NCBI GenBank assembly: GCA_964196155.1 | Contig: CAXMRP010000082.1 | Location: 1-42,147, forward strand | DNA length: 42,147 nucleotides | Origin: CAXMRP01 sp964196155 | GTDB taxonomy: Bacteria > Pseudomonadota > Alphaproteobacteria > Rhizobiales > Afifellaceae | Direction of reading: 5' to 3' | Shown: piece after piece, positions 33,276 through 40,539 of the stretch | Numbering within the stretch: position 1 is the stretch's first letter | Layout of the letters: every line of letters starts with the position of its first letter | Notes under the pieces: model-generated | What the model saw: only the letters and a program-made list of their open reading frames with translations | The model's database searches: none | Told to the model about the DNA's origin: nothing | Position numbers and translations under genes: made by a program

Positions 33276-33607
33276 TCTCACAGCGCGGCGACCGGATCGG
33301 GCATTTTACCTGATCCAAAACGACAATATTCCGACACCCCGTCATCGCCTGGCGGGGTGTTTGTGTTTGTGGAACTGGGATTATTGCCGGTAACCAAAGG
33401 ACCGCAGGCCAACCGGCCAATCGGTACGCGTGTTAAGGACAGAATGTCAGAGCGGACAGCTGTGGTTATTACCCGGGTCGGCGGTTGATAGCCAGCGGGG
33501 CAGAATTGGCTGATCTGACCGAAGAACTGAACCGCCTTTGATTGCGGCTGTTTCGCTAGTCCGTTTACCGGTATATTCGAGTGAAACTGAAATCTGTGAG
33601 AGAATTC
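33276..33607. other. Intergenic region between DUF1127 gene and iolB
   Basis: 332 bp. The first third holds the intrinsic terminator of the DUF1127 gene. The remainder must contain the iolB promoter; I see no clear palindrome or conserved RNA motif there, and no credible ORF on either strand. Confidence 0.5.
33334..33367 (+). terminator. Rho-independent terminator of the DUF1127 gene
   Basis: ACACCCCG (33334-33341) pairs with CGGGGTGT (33353-33360) around an 11-nt loop and is followed by TTGTGTT. It starts 58 bp after the DUF1127 stop. Confidence 0.85.
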
Positions 33608-34414
33608 ATGCCGTCCCATCTTCTGGTCAAACCAACGCCGCGTGACGATCAGCATCGCGTTGTTCATGTGACGCCGCAAAGCGCCGATTGGACCCATGTG
33701 GGCTTTGATCTGATCACCCTGGCTCCGGGCGAGAGCGCTAACGAGGACACCGGCGGGCGCGAAGTGTGCCTGGTGTTTGTTTCGGGTACCGCGACAGTCA
33801 GCGGCGGCGGCCAGGATTTCGGCACGCTGGGCGGACGCACCTCGCCATTTGAAGGCAAACCGTGGTCGGTCTATGTGCCGGCCGGCGCGTCCTGGACTGT
33901 CACGGCGCAAACCGATGTGGAACTGGCGGTGTGTTCGGCGCCGGGGACTGCCGGCAATCATCAGGCCCGCCTGATCGGTCCGGACGATGTGCAGCAAGAG
34001 ACGCGCGGCACTGGCAGCAATACACGGCATGTCACCAATATTCTGCCCGAAACCGAGCCGGCCGATGGCTTGTTGGTAGTGGAAGTGATTACGCCCGCCG
34101 GCAATACCTCATCCTATCCGCCGCATAAACACGACACCGACAATCTCCCGCACGAATCCCAGTTGGAAGAGACCTATTATCACCGGCTCAATCCGCCACA
34201 GGGTTTTGCCTTTCAGCGGGTCTATACCGATGACCGGAGCCTTGATGAGGCGATGGCGGTGGAAGATGGTGATGTGACGCTAGTGCCCAAGGGCTATCAT
34301 CCGTGCGCGACGGCCCATGGTTATGATCTGTATTATCTCAATGTCATGGCCGGACCGAAGCGCATCTGGCGGTTTCACAACCAGCCCGAACATGAGTGGC
34401 TCATAAAAACCTGA
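33608..34414 (+). CDS. iolB: 5-deoxy-glucuronate isomerase
   Basis: Converts 5-deoxy-glucuronate to 5-dehydro-2-deoxy-gluconate in myo-inositol catabolism. The 268-residue bicupin protein contains DWTHVGFDLITLAPGES, REVCLVFVSGTATV, VYVPAGASWTVTA and, in the second cupin, the metal-binding block SSYPPHKHDTDNLPHESQLE followed by ETYYHRLNPPQGFAFQRVYTDD, ending with KGYHPCATAHGYDLYYLNVMAG. The two His and the Glu of HKHD...LEE and a later His are the expected metal ligands. The ATG at 33608 has GAGAGA just upstream; a GTG 27 nt earlier is less likely. The other iol genes are absent from the window, so this is an isolated iolB, with only the Gfo/Idh gene nearby as a possible partner. Confidence 0.93.
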   Translation: MPSHLLVKPTPRDDQHRVVHVTPQSADWTHVGFDLITLAPGESANEDTGGREVCLVFVSGTATVSGGGQDFGTLGGRTSPFEGKPWSVYVPAGASWTVTAQTDVELAVCSAPGTAGNHQARLIGPDDVQQETRGTGSNTRHVTNILPETEPADGLLVVEVITPAGNTSSYPPHKHDTDNLPHESQLEETYYHRLNPPQGFAFQRVYTDDRSLDEAMAVEDGDVTLVPKGYHPCATAHGYDLYYLNVMAGPKRIWRFHNQPEHEWLIKT

Positions 34415-34492
34415 GCGCTGGCCGCCAACGCAGGCGACCAGCCAATCTGAAAGGGGCTTGACCGGGTAGCGGGATCGATAGACCGCTGCTTT

Positions 34493-35374
34493 TTACTGGG
34501 TCAGTATCCGGTGCATGCCTTCGACGTTCTTGCCGCGATATTGCTCATGCTGGCCCCAATCCTTGTACGCATCCATCATGATGGAGGCCTGCATCTGCTC
34601 CAGGCTTTGACCGGCGTCTATCGCCTCTTGGACGGCCTTTTTCAAATCCTTGACATATTGACCATGATCGGCTGCGTCCTGCGGTGTGCCCATCGGGCCG
34701 TGGCCCGGCGCAAGAATGTCAAAGTCCATCGCGGCAACCGCATCGATCGCATTGATGGCGTCAGGAATGAAGTAGTCGGGCAGCGTTTGGAATGGCAGCC
34801 GCTTGGCGGAAATAAAATCGACCGCGAAGACAGTCCGCTCAGCCGGGAAATGGGCGATGATCATATTGTCGGAATGGCTTTTCCCAAGGAATTTCAAATT
34901 AACCGTCTTTCCACCCAGCGTCAGGGTCAGACTATCGGTAAAAGTGACTTCAGGGGCAGCAGTCGGCACGTTGTTGGTGGCAATGTCGATGGCCGCTTGG
35001 GCATGGGCGACGACAGTCGCGCCGGCATCGGCAAACACTTCGCCACCGGAAATGTGGTCGCCGTGGTCGTGGCTGTAGACCACATAGCGGATCGGTTGGT
35101 TGAACCGGGTCTTGATCTCATCCTTCAACCAGGTTGCCGCCTCGGCATTGATCGGGTCCGTGGCGATGACGCCGTCGGGGGTGACGAGAAATACGGAAAA
35201 GTGAAAATTGTTCTGGAAGCGATAGAGGTCGCCGGCAATCTTGGTGATTTCCCGGGTTGGTGGGTTGGTTTGGGCGGCACTTTTATCGGGCAATATCGCG
35301 ATACTGCCTAATCCAAGTGTAAGTACCGTCAGTTGAAGACCGCTCAGCACTCGCGAAAAAGAAATAACTGGCAT
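34493..35374 (-). CDS. Exported metallo-beta-lactamase-fold hydrolase
   Basis: A 293-residue periplasmic protein. Residues 1 to about 34 form a signal peptide (hydrophobic core LTVLTLGLGSIAIL, then SAAQ). The MBL domain has VVYSHDHGDHISGGEVF, the HxHxDH zinc motif, then LGKSHSDNMIIAHF with the next His, AVDFISAKRLPF with the bridging Asp and DILAPGHGPMG with the last His. Thus both zinc sites look complete. Members of this exported group occur beside quinoprotein or sulfur oxidation genes, but none is seen here, and the substrate is unknown. AGGGAG lies 7 nt before the ATG. The gene is read leftwards and lies just after argG on the same strand, 108 bp apart. Confidence 0.88.
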   Translation of the reverse strand: MPVISFSRVLSGLQLTVLTLGLGSIAILPDKSAAQTNPPTREITKIAGDLYRFQNNFHFSVFLVTPDGVIATDPINAEAATWLKDEIKTRFNQPIRYVVYSHDHGDHISGGEVFADAGATVVAHAQAAIDIATNNVPTAAPEVTFTDSLTLTLGGKTVNLKFLGKSHSDNMIIAHFPAERTVFAVDFISAKRLPFQTLPDYFIPDAINAIDAVAAMDFDILAPGHGPMGTPQDAADHGQYVKDLKKAVQEAIDAGQSLEQMQASIMMDAYKDWGQHEQYRGKNVEGMHRILTQ

Positions 35375-35481
35375 GATTTTCTCCCTTTTTCCGGATTGAT
35401 CGCCGGATATATCGGAAGATTACCACCGGTGATGTGCCGGTTCTCATGACAATCGAGTTATGTGGGGTGTGAACGCTACGT

Positions 35482-36714
35482 TTAACGGTTTTTCCGATCA
35501 CGCATGGCGAGGGTACGCAAGCGGAGGGCGTTCAGCCGGATAAAGCCTTCCGCGTCGCGCTGGTCGTAGGCGCCCTTGTCGTCCTCGAACGTAACAAGTT
35601 CGTCGGAATAGAGCGAATTGGGGCTATTGCGACCGATGACCATGACATTACCCTTGTAGAGCTTCAGGCGCACGGTGCCGGAGACCAGCGCCGAGGCCTT
35701 GTCGGCCATGGCCTGGATCATTTCGCGTTCCGGCGCAAACCAGAAGCCGTAATAGACCAGCTCGGCATAGCGCGGCATCAACTGGTCTTTCAGATGGGCA
35801 GCCTCGCGATCCAGTGTCAGGGTTTCCATGGCGCGACGGGCGGTGAGCAGGATGGTGCCGCCGGGGGTCTCGTATATGCCGCGTGATTTCATGCCGACAT
35901 AGCGGTTTTCCACCAGATCGAGCCGGCCGATGCCGTTGTCGCGACCAAGGTCATTCAATGCGGCAAGGAGTGAGGCGGGGCTGAGGGTCGCGCCATCGAT
36001 GGATACCGGGTCGCCATTTTCAAAACCGATTTTAATAATCGTCGGTTTGTCCGGCGCATCTTCGGGCGAAAGGGTGCGCTGAAACACATATTCGGGCGCC
36101 TCGACATCCGGGTCTTCCAGAACCTTGCCTTCGGAGGAGGAGTGCAGAAGATTGGCGTCGACGGAGAATGGTGCCTCGCCACGTTTGTCCCTGGGTACCG
36201 GGATCTGGTGCTTTTCGGCAAATTCAATCAGATCTGTGCGGCTTTTGAATTCCCAGTCCCGCCACGGTGCGATAATCCGAATATCGGGATTGAGGGCGTA
36301 GGCATTCAACTCGAAGCGAACCTGGTCGTTACCCTTGCCGGTGGCACCGTGGGCGATGGCGTCGGCGCCGGTCTCAGCGGCGATTTCAACCAACCGCTTG
36401 GAAATCAGCGGGCGGGCAATCGAGGTGCCCAGCAGATAAGTCCCTTCATAAAGAGCGTTCATGCGAAACATCGGGAAGACAAAATCGCGGACGAATTCTT
36501 CGCGCAGATCGTCGACATAGATCTCGCGAATGCCTAGCAATTCGGCCTTTTTGCGCGCCGGCTCCAGTTCCTCACCCTGGCCGAGATCGGCCGTGAAAGT
36601 GACCACCTCGCAGTCATAGGTGACTTTCAGCCATTTCAGGATGATGGAAGTATCAAGGCCGCCGGAGTAGGCGAGGACGACCTTGCGCACGGGCGCAGAT
36701 GCAGAGTTTGGCAT
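35482..36714 (-). CDS. argG: Argininosuccinate synthase
   Basis: Joins citrulline and aspartate with ATP hydrolysis to argininosuccinate, the penultimate step in arginine synthesis. The 410-residue protein has the ATP pyrophosphatase P-loop VVLAYSGGLDTSIILKWL, GATGKGNDQVRFE, the citrulline and aspartate-binding blocks, and RGIYETPGGTILLTARRAMETLTLDRE. Length is normal. The start at 36714 is chosen because the conserved protein begins MPNSASAPVRKVVLAYSG and GGAA lies 8 nt upstream; an ATG 21 nt earlier has no ribosome binding site. It is probably monocistronic; argH is not next to it. Confidence 0.96.
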   Translation of the reverse strand: MPNSASAPVRKVVLAYSGGLDTSIILKWLKVTYDCEVVTFTADLGQGEELEPARKKAELLGIREIYVDDLREEFVRDFVFPMFRMNALYEGTYLLGTSIARPLISKRLVEIAAETGADAIAHGATGKGNDQVRFELNAYALNPDIRIIAPWRDWEFKSRTDLIEFAEKHQIPVPRDKRGEAPFSVDANLLHSSSEGKVLEDPDVEAPEYVFQRTLSPEDAPDKPTIIKIGFENGDPVSIDGATLSPASLLAALNDLGRDNGIGRLDLVENRYVGMKSRGIYETPGGTILLTARRAMETLTLDREAAHLKDQLMPRYAELVYYGFWFAPEREMIQAMADKASALVSGTVRLKLYKGNVMVIGRNSPNSLYSDELVTFEDDKGAYDQRDAEGFIRLNALRLRTLAMRDRKNR

Positions 36715-36923
36715 GGTGAGTTCCGTTGGAAACATATCGCCCGCATCGTTCGACCGGACGGGCCGTTATAGGTGCGGCCAACGGCGCCGGCAAGCGTCGG
36801 CGTTGCCCGGATTATGGCGGATTTTAGTGCGCCGGGGGCATGAACAGGAGATGAATTGTCATTTCAGTGGCAGTTCAGGGCGGATATGCGATCTTGGGAT
36901 CACAACTGGTCAAGGAGGCCATT

Positions 36924-37154
36924 ATGACAATCGTAACCGTTTGTATTGCTGCTCTCGTTGTCCTGGCTGTATGGGAATCGATTGCATCGGATCCGCGCAC
37001 CGTTGCTCAATCAAACAGGCGCCGGGTTCGAAATTCGACAAACCTGCAAAGCCGCGCACAATTCGCTGACACTTACCGGGCCGAAAGCCTTCGTCTGAAG
37101 AAACTGGTTCTGGATCAGAAGATCGCGAGTGAGCAATCGGGTGTGAGCTCGTAG
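36924..37154 (+). CDS. Small single-pass membrane protein of unknown function
   Basis: A 76-residue protein with one N-terminal hydrophobic helix (MTIVTVCIAALVVLAVWESI) followed by a basic, Gln/Arg/Ser-rich cytoplasmic region (RRRVRNSTNLQSRAQFADTY and a helix with ESLRLKKLVLDQKIA). The gene call rests on a textbook ribosome binding site, AAGGAGG at 36912-36918, 5 nt before the ATG. I recognise no family. It lies between divergent argG and the LysE gene, without an operon partner. Confidence 0.7.
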   Translation: MTIVTVCIAALVVLAVWESIASDPRTVAQSNRRRVRNSTNLQSRAQFADTYRAESLRLKKLVLDQKIASEQSGVSS

Positions 37155-37323
37155 TCCAAATAGTGCTGGTTCGCCTGGTATTTGCCCGATCATCTCTCGT
37201 TGCCGATATGGCGCGCGTCCTGATTGGTGAGGCAATTTCATAACAATTACCATTCCCCACCGTGCTTGGCTGCGATAATCCCTGTTCTTTGTGTGCTTCA
37301 CTTTATGCAGGAGATAGGCCGAC

Positions 37324-37965
37324 ATGGATTTTCTGCCCTCGCCGGCGGTTTTTGCCGCCTATTCGCTTGCCGCATTCATATTGACGATCACACCTGGTCC
37401 GGACATGACGTTATTCCTGAGCAGGGCGCTGACGCAGGGGCGCATGGCCGGTCTGGTGGCAATTCTTGGAGCCTCAAGTGGGCTGGTCGTGCACACAATG
37501 GCTGCCGCCTTTGGTCTGTCCGCGCTGATTGCGGCGTCGCCCGAGGCCTTCTTCGCGATCAAGCTTGCCGGTGCGGTTTATCTCGTGTGGCTGGCGTATC
37601 AGGCTGTGCGTCACGGGTCGGCACTGACGCTTGAAACGGGTGTGCGGTCGCGCCAACCCTTGTTGCAGACCTGGTTCACAGCCTTTGGCATCAATCTTCT
37701 CAATCCGAAAATTGTGTTGTTTTTCCTGACGTTCCTGCCGCAATTTGTGTCCGCTGAAGATCCGAATGCAACCGGTAAACTCGCTTTTCTGGGGTTCTAT
37801 TTCATAATGTTCGCGCTGCCGATTTGCGGGGCGATGGTTCTTGCCGCCGACCAGTTTTCGCGGGTGCTGCGCGGCAACCGGCGGGTTGCGCGGGCGATTG
37901 ATTTCGTTTTTGCGGGTGTTTTTGGCGCGTTCGCTGTCAAGATTCTACTCACCCGATCCAGTTAG
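37324..37965 (+). CDS. LysE-family translocator (RhtB type)
   Basis: A 213-residue inner-membrane exporter probably for amino acids or derivatives. The N-terminal region has ILTITPGPDMTLFLSRALTQGRMAGLVAILGASSG in part, with the TPGPD signature of the LysE/RhtB superfamily, followed by KLAGAVYLVWLAYQAVRHG, FGINLLNPKIVLFFLTFLPQF and GNRRVARAIDFVFAGVFGAFAVKILL; about six helices are visible. AGGAG lies about 12 nt before the ATG. The substrate is not readable from the sequence; the neighbouring argG is divergent, so arginine-related export is only a guess. Confidence 0.92.
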   Translation: MDFLPSPAVFAAYSLAAFILTITPGPDMTLFLSRALTQGRMAGLVAILGASSGLVVHTMAAAFGLSALIAASPEAFFAIKLAGAVYLVWLAYQAVRHGSALTLETGVRSRQPLLQTWFTAFGINLLNPKIVLFFLTFLPQFVSAEDPNATGKLAFLGFYFIMFALPICGAMVLAADQFSRVLRGNRRVARAIDFVFAGVFGAFAVKILLTRSS

Positions 37966-38109
37966 CGCAGGACCGGTGCTCTAATCGGCCGGGGGAATAT
38001 TCCGGCAAAATCCAACTACAATTTTCCCACTGTCGGCGTTAACGAAGGGTTTTTACCGAAATTTTTTGATTTTTGGATATGCAATGGCGACACATTGGAA
38101 TTTGTCGCG

Positions 38110-38868
38110 ATGTCCAAGAAAAATCCCGCACGCAGACGATCGAACCGCTGGTCCTCATTCGGGGCGGCCTATGCTTTTTTTGAGCATGGTGATTATGTCG
38201 AATGCATCATCAAGCGCTTGTCGTCTGAGGGTGCGGATTTCACCTGCGATGCGCCCAGTGATGTTCCCGATGAAGTCAGTATGTGGATCCCGGGCGAGCG
38301 TATTCGCGCGCCAGCGCGGGTCGTCTGGCGTGGCCGGGATTCGTTTGGCGTCCAGTTTGTCGACGAAGATATCGTCCAGATGTTGCTGGAGCGGTCTCGC
38401 GATACGGGAAAGGGCGATGCACGGCTTGACCGGTATCTGAAGGATATTTGCCGGAATAGCGGCAATCCGGCGGATCGACGGCAGGCCTTGGACCGCAGCG
38501 GGACTGAGGCGGATAGCCCTGCCGTCAATGGTCTTGTTGCTGAACTGGACGATGTTTTTTCGGCTATGAATGGCGATGCGACGGTCATTTTTGAGAAAAA
38601 GCGGGAATTGGGCGGACGGTCGCCGGATGCTGACGATTCGGGTGATGGCCGTGGTGAAGTGAATTACAGTATCGACGATATTGTTGCGTCGTTACGCTCG
38701 GTGATGATGAGCTACCAGGAATTCAAGAGCGAGAGCTGCCAGGAAGTGCGGGTTCTCAAAAAGGTTCTGCGGGATTTGAGCCTGATTCAGTATCCCAGCG
38801 GTCCGAGCGCCGATGATGCAAGCTGGTTTGGCCGGCGGGCCCCGGCAAACCGTATGGCGCAAGGCTGA
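38110..38868 (+). CDS. PilZ-like domain protein
   Basis: A 252-residue soluble protein. The first 100 residues look like a PilZ-type beta barrel: RRRSNRW near the start (an RxxxR-like motif), YVECIIKRLSSEGADFTC, IRAPARVVWRGRDSFGVQFVDED. The second c-di-GMP motif ([DN]xSxxG) is altered, with a basic residue in the acidic position (RLSSEG), so nucleotide binding is doubtful. Residues 100-200 are low-complexity and acidic; residues about 200-250 form a predicted helix (DDIVASLRSVMMSYQEFKSE). The start is uncertain: ATG at 38110 has GGAA 9 nt upstream; an in-frame TTG lies 15 nt earlier. It is followed by a strong terminator, so it is probably monocistronic. A GGDEF/EAL gene lies 30 kb away. Confidence 0.75.
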   Translation: MSKKNPARRRSNRWSSFGAAYAFFEHGDYVECIIKRLSSEGADFTCDAPSDVPDEVSMWIPGERIRAPARVVWRGRDSFGVQFVDEDIVQMLLERSRDTGKGDARLDRYLKDICRNSGNPADRRQALDRSGTEADSPAVNGLVAELDDVFSAMNGDATVIFEKKRELGGRSPDADDSGDGRGEVNYSIDDIVASLRSVMMSYQEFKSESCQEVRVLKKVLRDLSLIQYPSGPSADDASWFGRRAPANRMAQG

Positions 38869-38908
38869 TTTTTTCATTTTCGATCTGCTGCGAACAGTCA
38901 TGAATAGC

Positions 38909-38940
38909 GAAGGGCCGCACAGTGTGCGGCCCTTCTTTTT
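38909..38940 (+). terminator. Rho-independent terminator after the PilZ-like gene
   Basis: GAAGGGCCGCAC (38909-38920) pairs perfectly with GTGCGGCCCTTC (38924-38935) around a 3-nt loop, followed directly by five T. It starts 41 bp after the stop of the PilZ-like gene. On the minus strand the same hairpin is preceded by A and not followed by T, so it works mainly rightwards. Confidence 0.92.
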
Positions 38941-39011
38941 AGGTCTTTACTGAATCGTGAGTTCGTGTGCCGTTTGGCATGAACCGGGATTCCGGATCGA
39001 AGGCTGTGCAC

Positions 39012-39086
39012 CTATGACAGGGATTGCCCCATCATGTTTGCTGCCCATCCAAAGCCTCTCGACATCACCGAAGTCTCACTTGACAT
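39012..39086 (-). CDS. Candidate 24-residue leader peptide or small protein with near-perfect Shine-Dalgarno
   Basis: A 24-codon ORF starting MSSETSVMSRGFGWAANMMG and ending with TAG at 39012. Its support is the ribosome binding site: positions 39101-39088 read AAAGGAGGTGATCC on the minus strand, a full complement of the 16S rRNA 3' end, with AGGAGG 7 nt before the ATG. The peptide has no motif that I recognise. It could be a short leader peptide, a real small protein or a decoy; alternatively the + strand, which reads GGATCACCTCCTTTCC, could belong to a small RNA with an anti-Shine-Dalgarno segment. No downstream gene follows on the minus strand before the terminator hairpin and the PilZ-like gene in opposite orientation. 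Confidence 0.4.
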   Translation of the reverse strand: MSSETSVMSRGFGWAANMMGQSLS

Positions 39087-39229
39087 TGGATCACCTCCTT
39101 TCCGTTGTTTGCGTTGGGGAATCATTGCCTGATTTGGCCGATTCGGCAAGGGGCATTGCCGGATGCGCCAGTTGGGCGCTCTTTTGCGTTGCCTTCGAGG
39201 CGGCAGGTCAACCACTTGGGCCGGCGAGC

Positions 39230-39334
39230 TAGAGCGTATTTCGCGATTATTTGATCACTCAATACGTTCTAATCTTTTGTTTTTACGCGCATTTTAATCC
39301 GAAAACCGATTCCCACTTTTCGGAATGCGCTCTG
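39230..39334 (+). repeat. 105-bp palindromic dispersed repeat, copy 4
   Basis: Starts TAGAGCG and ends CGCTCTG, same strand as the other three copies. Both hairpins are recognisable with a few changes (ATTTGATCAC in the first, CCGAAAACCGATT in the second). Unlike copies 1-3 it is not at a gene 3' end but upstream of imuA, 75 bp before the LexA box. Confidence 0.92.
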
Positions 39335-39408
39335 GATTGGCAGTTGAGCCGGGTGGGATGACCAGCGTCCGGGCGCCTTGACTCTTGCGGGCACTTCCGA
39401 AATGATAA

Positions 39409-39423
39409 GAACAAATACAGAAC
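39409..39423 (+). promoter_or_regulatory. LexA (SOS) box of imuA-imuB
   Basis: GAAC (39409-39412), 7 nt, GAAC (39420-39423): the direct repeat used by alphaproteobacterial LexA (GTTC-N7-GTTC on the other strand). It lies 27 bp before the chosen imuA start, which is where LexA controls the imuA-imuB-dnaE2 cassette in related bacteria. Confidence 0.85.
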
Positions 39424-39450
39424 AAAATTATGATTGAACAGGATTTCGCC

Positions 39451-40539
39451 ATGGCCCGCACCCGCGAGCCCGGTGGGGCACAGGATGCGCTTGTGTGCTT
39501 GCGCCGGGACATAGCCCGTTTGGAAGGCCGGATTTCCAGTGCTGGTGGGCTGCAAAATCCGGGCTGGCCCGGGGAGGGCGTGCTGTTGCCCAATTCGGGT
39601 TCCGGGCCCGGGTTTTCGGCTGACCGGGACACGCCTGCCGGCGGTACGATCGATGATGTTGCCGATAACATGACCGGTGACCGACCCCTGATCCAATTTG
39701 GTGTGCCCCGTGTCGATGCATTCCTGGGCGGCGGCCTGTCGCGGGGGGCCTTGCATGATGTGCGGGCGGGCGAGGCGCGGGACGGTGCGGCGGCAGCCGG
39801 GTTTGTTCTGGCTCTTTTGGCCCGGTTGCAGGCTGGCCAAAATGGTCATGGCGTTTCCGAATCCCGATTGGCTGGAAATAGCGCCATGCTTTTGTGGATC
39901 AGTGCCGGTGATGCTGCTCACGAGGCCGGCGGTCTTTATGCGCCGGGGCTTGCGGCGCTGGGGATCGATCCGGGGCGCCTTGTGCGGGTTCACGTTGATC
40001 GCACCACCGATGCGCTGTGGGCGCTGGAGGCGGCCCTTGCCTGCCGCGGGGTGGGTCATGCGGTGTGTGAGATCCGCCGGGGTAGCGATGATATCGACCT
40101 GACGGCAACCCGGCGGCTGGCGCTGCGGGCGCGGGCGCATGGGGTGACCGGTTTTCTGTTGCGCCTGAGTGGCAGCAGCGCCGGGCAGGGGGCGATGCCC
40201 AGTGCGGCTGAAACCCGCTGGCAGGTCCGGCCGGCGCGCTCTGGTGCGCTCGGTTTTGTGACCGGTGGCGTCGGACGGGCGGCCTGGCATGTGACGCTGG
40301 AAAAAAGCCGCCGGGGCCGTTCGGGCTCCTTCATGCTGGAATGGAACCCCCATGGCCGCCGCTTCACCGAGCGTTCTGTCGTCGGGACTGCCGAGACCGC
40401 CATTGCCGCATATTCTGGCGAGGGTGCCGGCGCAAAGCCTGACAGTCGCCTTCCCCTTTTACCGGCAGGACAATCGGCTCAACAGATGCCGCTTGCCGGA
40501 CAGACCCGTGTTGCCGGACATGCCGCAGGCACAGGTTAG
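39451..40539 (+). CDS. imuA: ImuA, SOS mutagenesis RecA-like protein
   Basis: Partner of ImuB and DnaE2 in error-prone translesion synthesis after DNA damage. The 362-residue protein resembles RecA/SulA-like folds: LIQFGVPRVDAFLGGGLSRGALHDVRAG, AAGFVLALLARLQ, LLWISAGDAAHEAGGLYAPGLAALGIDPGRLVRV in part, ALACRGVGHAVCEIRR and a C-terminal WHVTLEKSRRGRSGSFMLEWNPHGRRFTE. No canonical Walker A motif is visible, as usual for ImuA. The ATG at 39451 has AGGA 7 nt upstream and is preferred; an ATG at 39430 would add 7 residues and sits 6 nt after the LexA box. The end overlaps imuB by 20 nt. Confidence 0.92.
   Translation: MARTREPGGAQDALVCLRRDIARLEGRISSAGGLQNPGWPGEGVLLPNSGSGPGFSADRDTPAGGTIDDVADNMTGDRPLIQFGVPRVDAFLGGGLSRGALHDVRAGEARDGAAAAGFVLALLARLQAGQNGHGVSESRLAGNSAMLLWISAGDAAHEAGGLYAPGLAALGIDPGRLVRVHVDRTTDALWALEAALACRGVGHAVCEIRRGSDDIDLTATRRLALRARAHGVTGFLLRLSGSSAGQGAMPSAAETRWQVRPARSGALGFVTGGVGRAAWHVTLEKSRRGRSGSFMLEWNPHGRRFTERSVVGTAETAIAAYSGEGAGAKPDSRLPLLPAGQSAQQMPLAGQTRVAGHAAGTG

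Noticed and set aside
37021..37040. tRNA-like GGTTCGAAATTCG sequence
   Set aside because: It resembles a T-arm but no acceptor stem, D-arm or anticodon arm can be built around it, and it lies within the small membrane protein gene.
39283..40353. 356-codon open frame opposite imuA, starting in imuA and ending in repeat copy 4
   Set aside because: Shadow of imuA; low-complexity Arg/Pro/Gln composition, and its C terminus is repeat translation.
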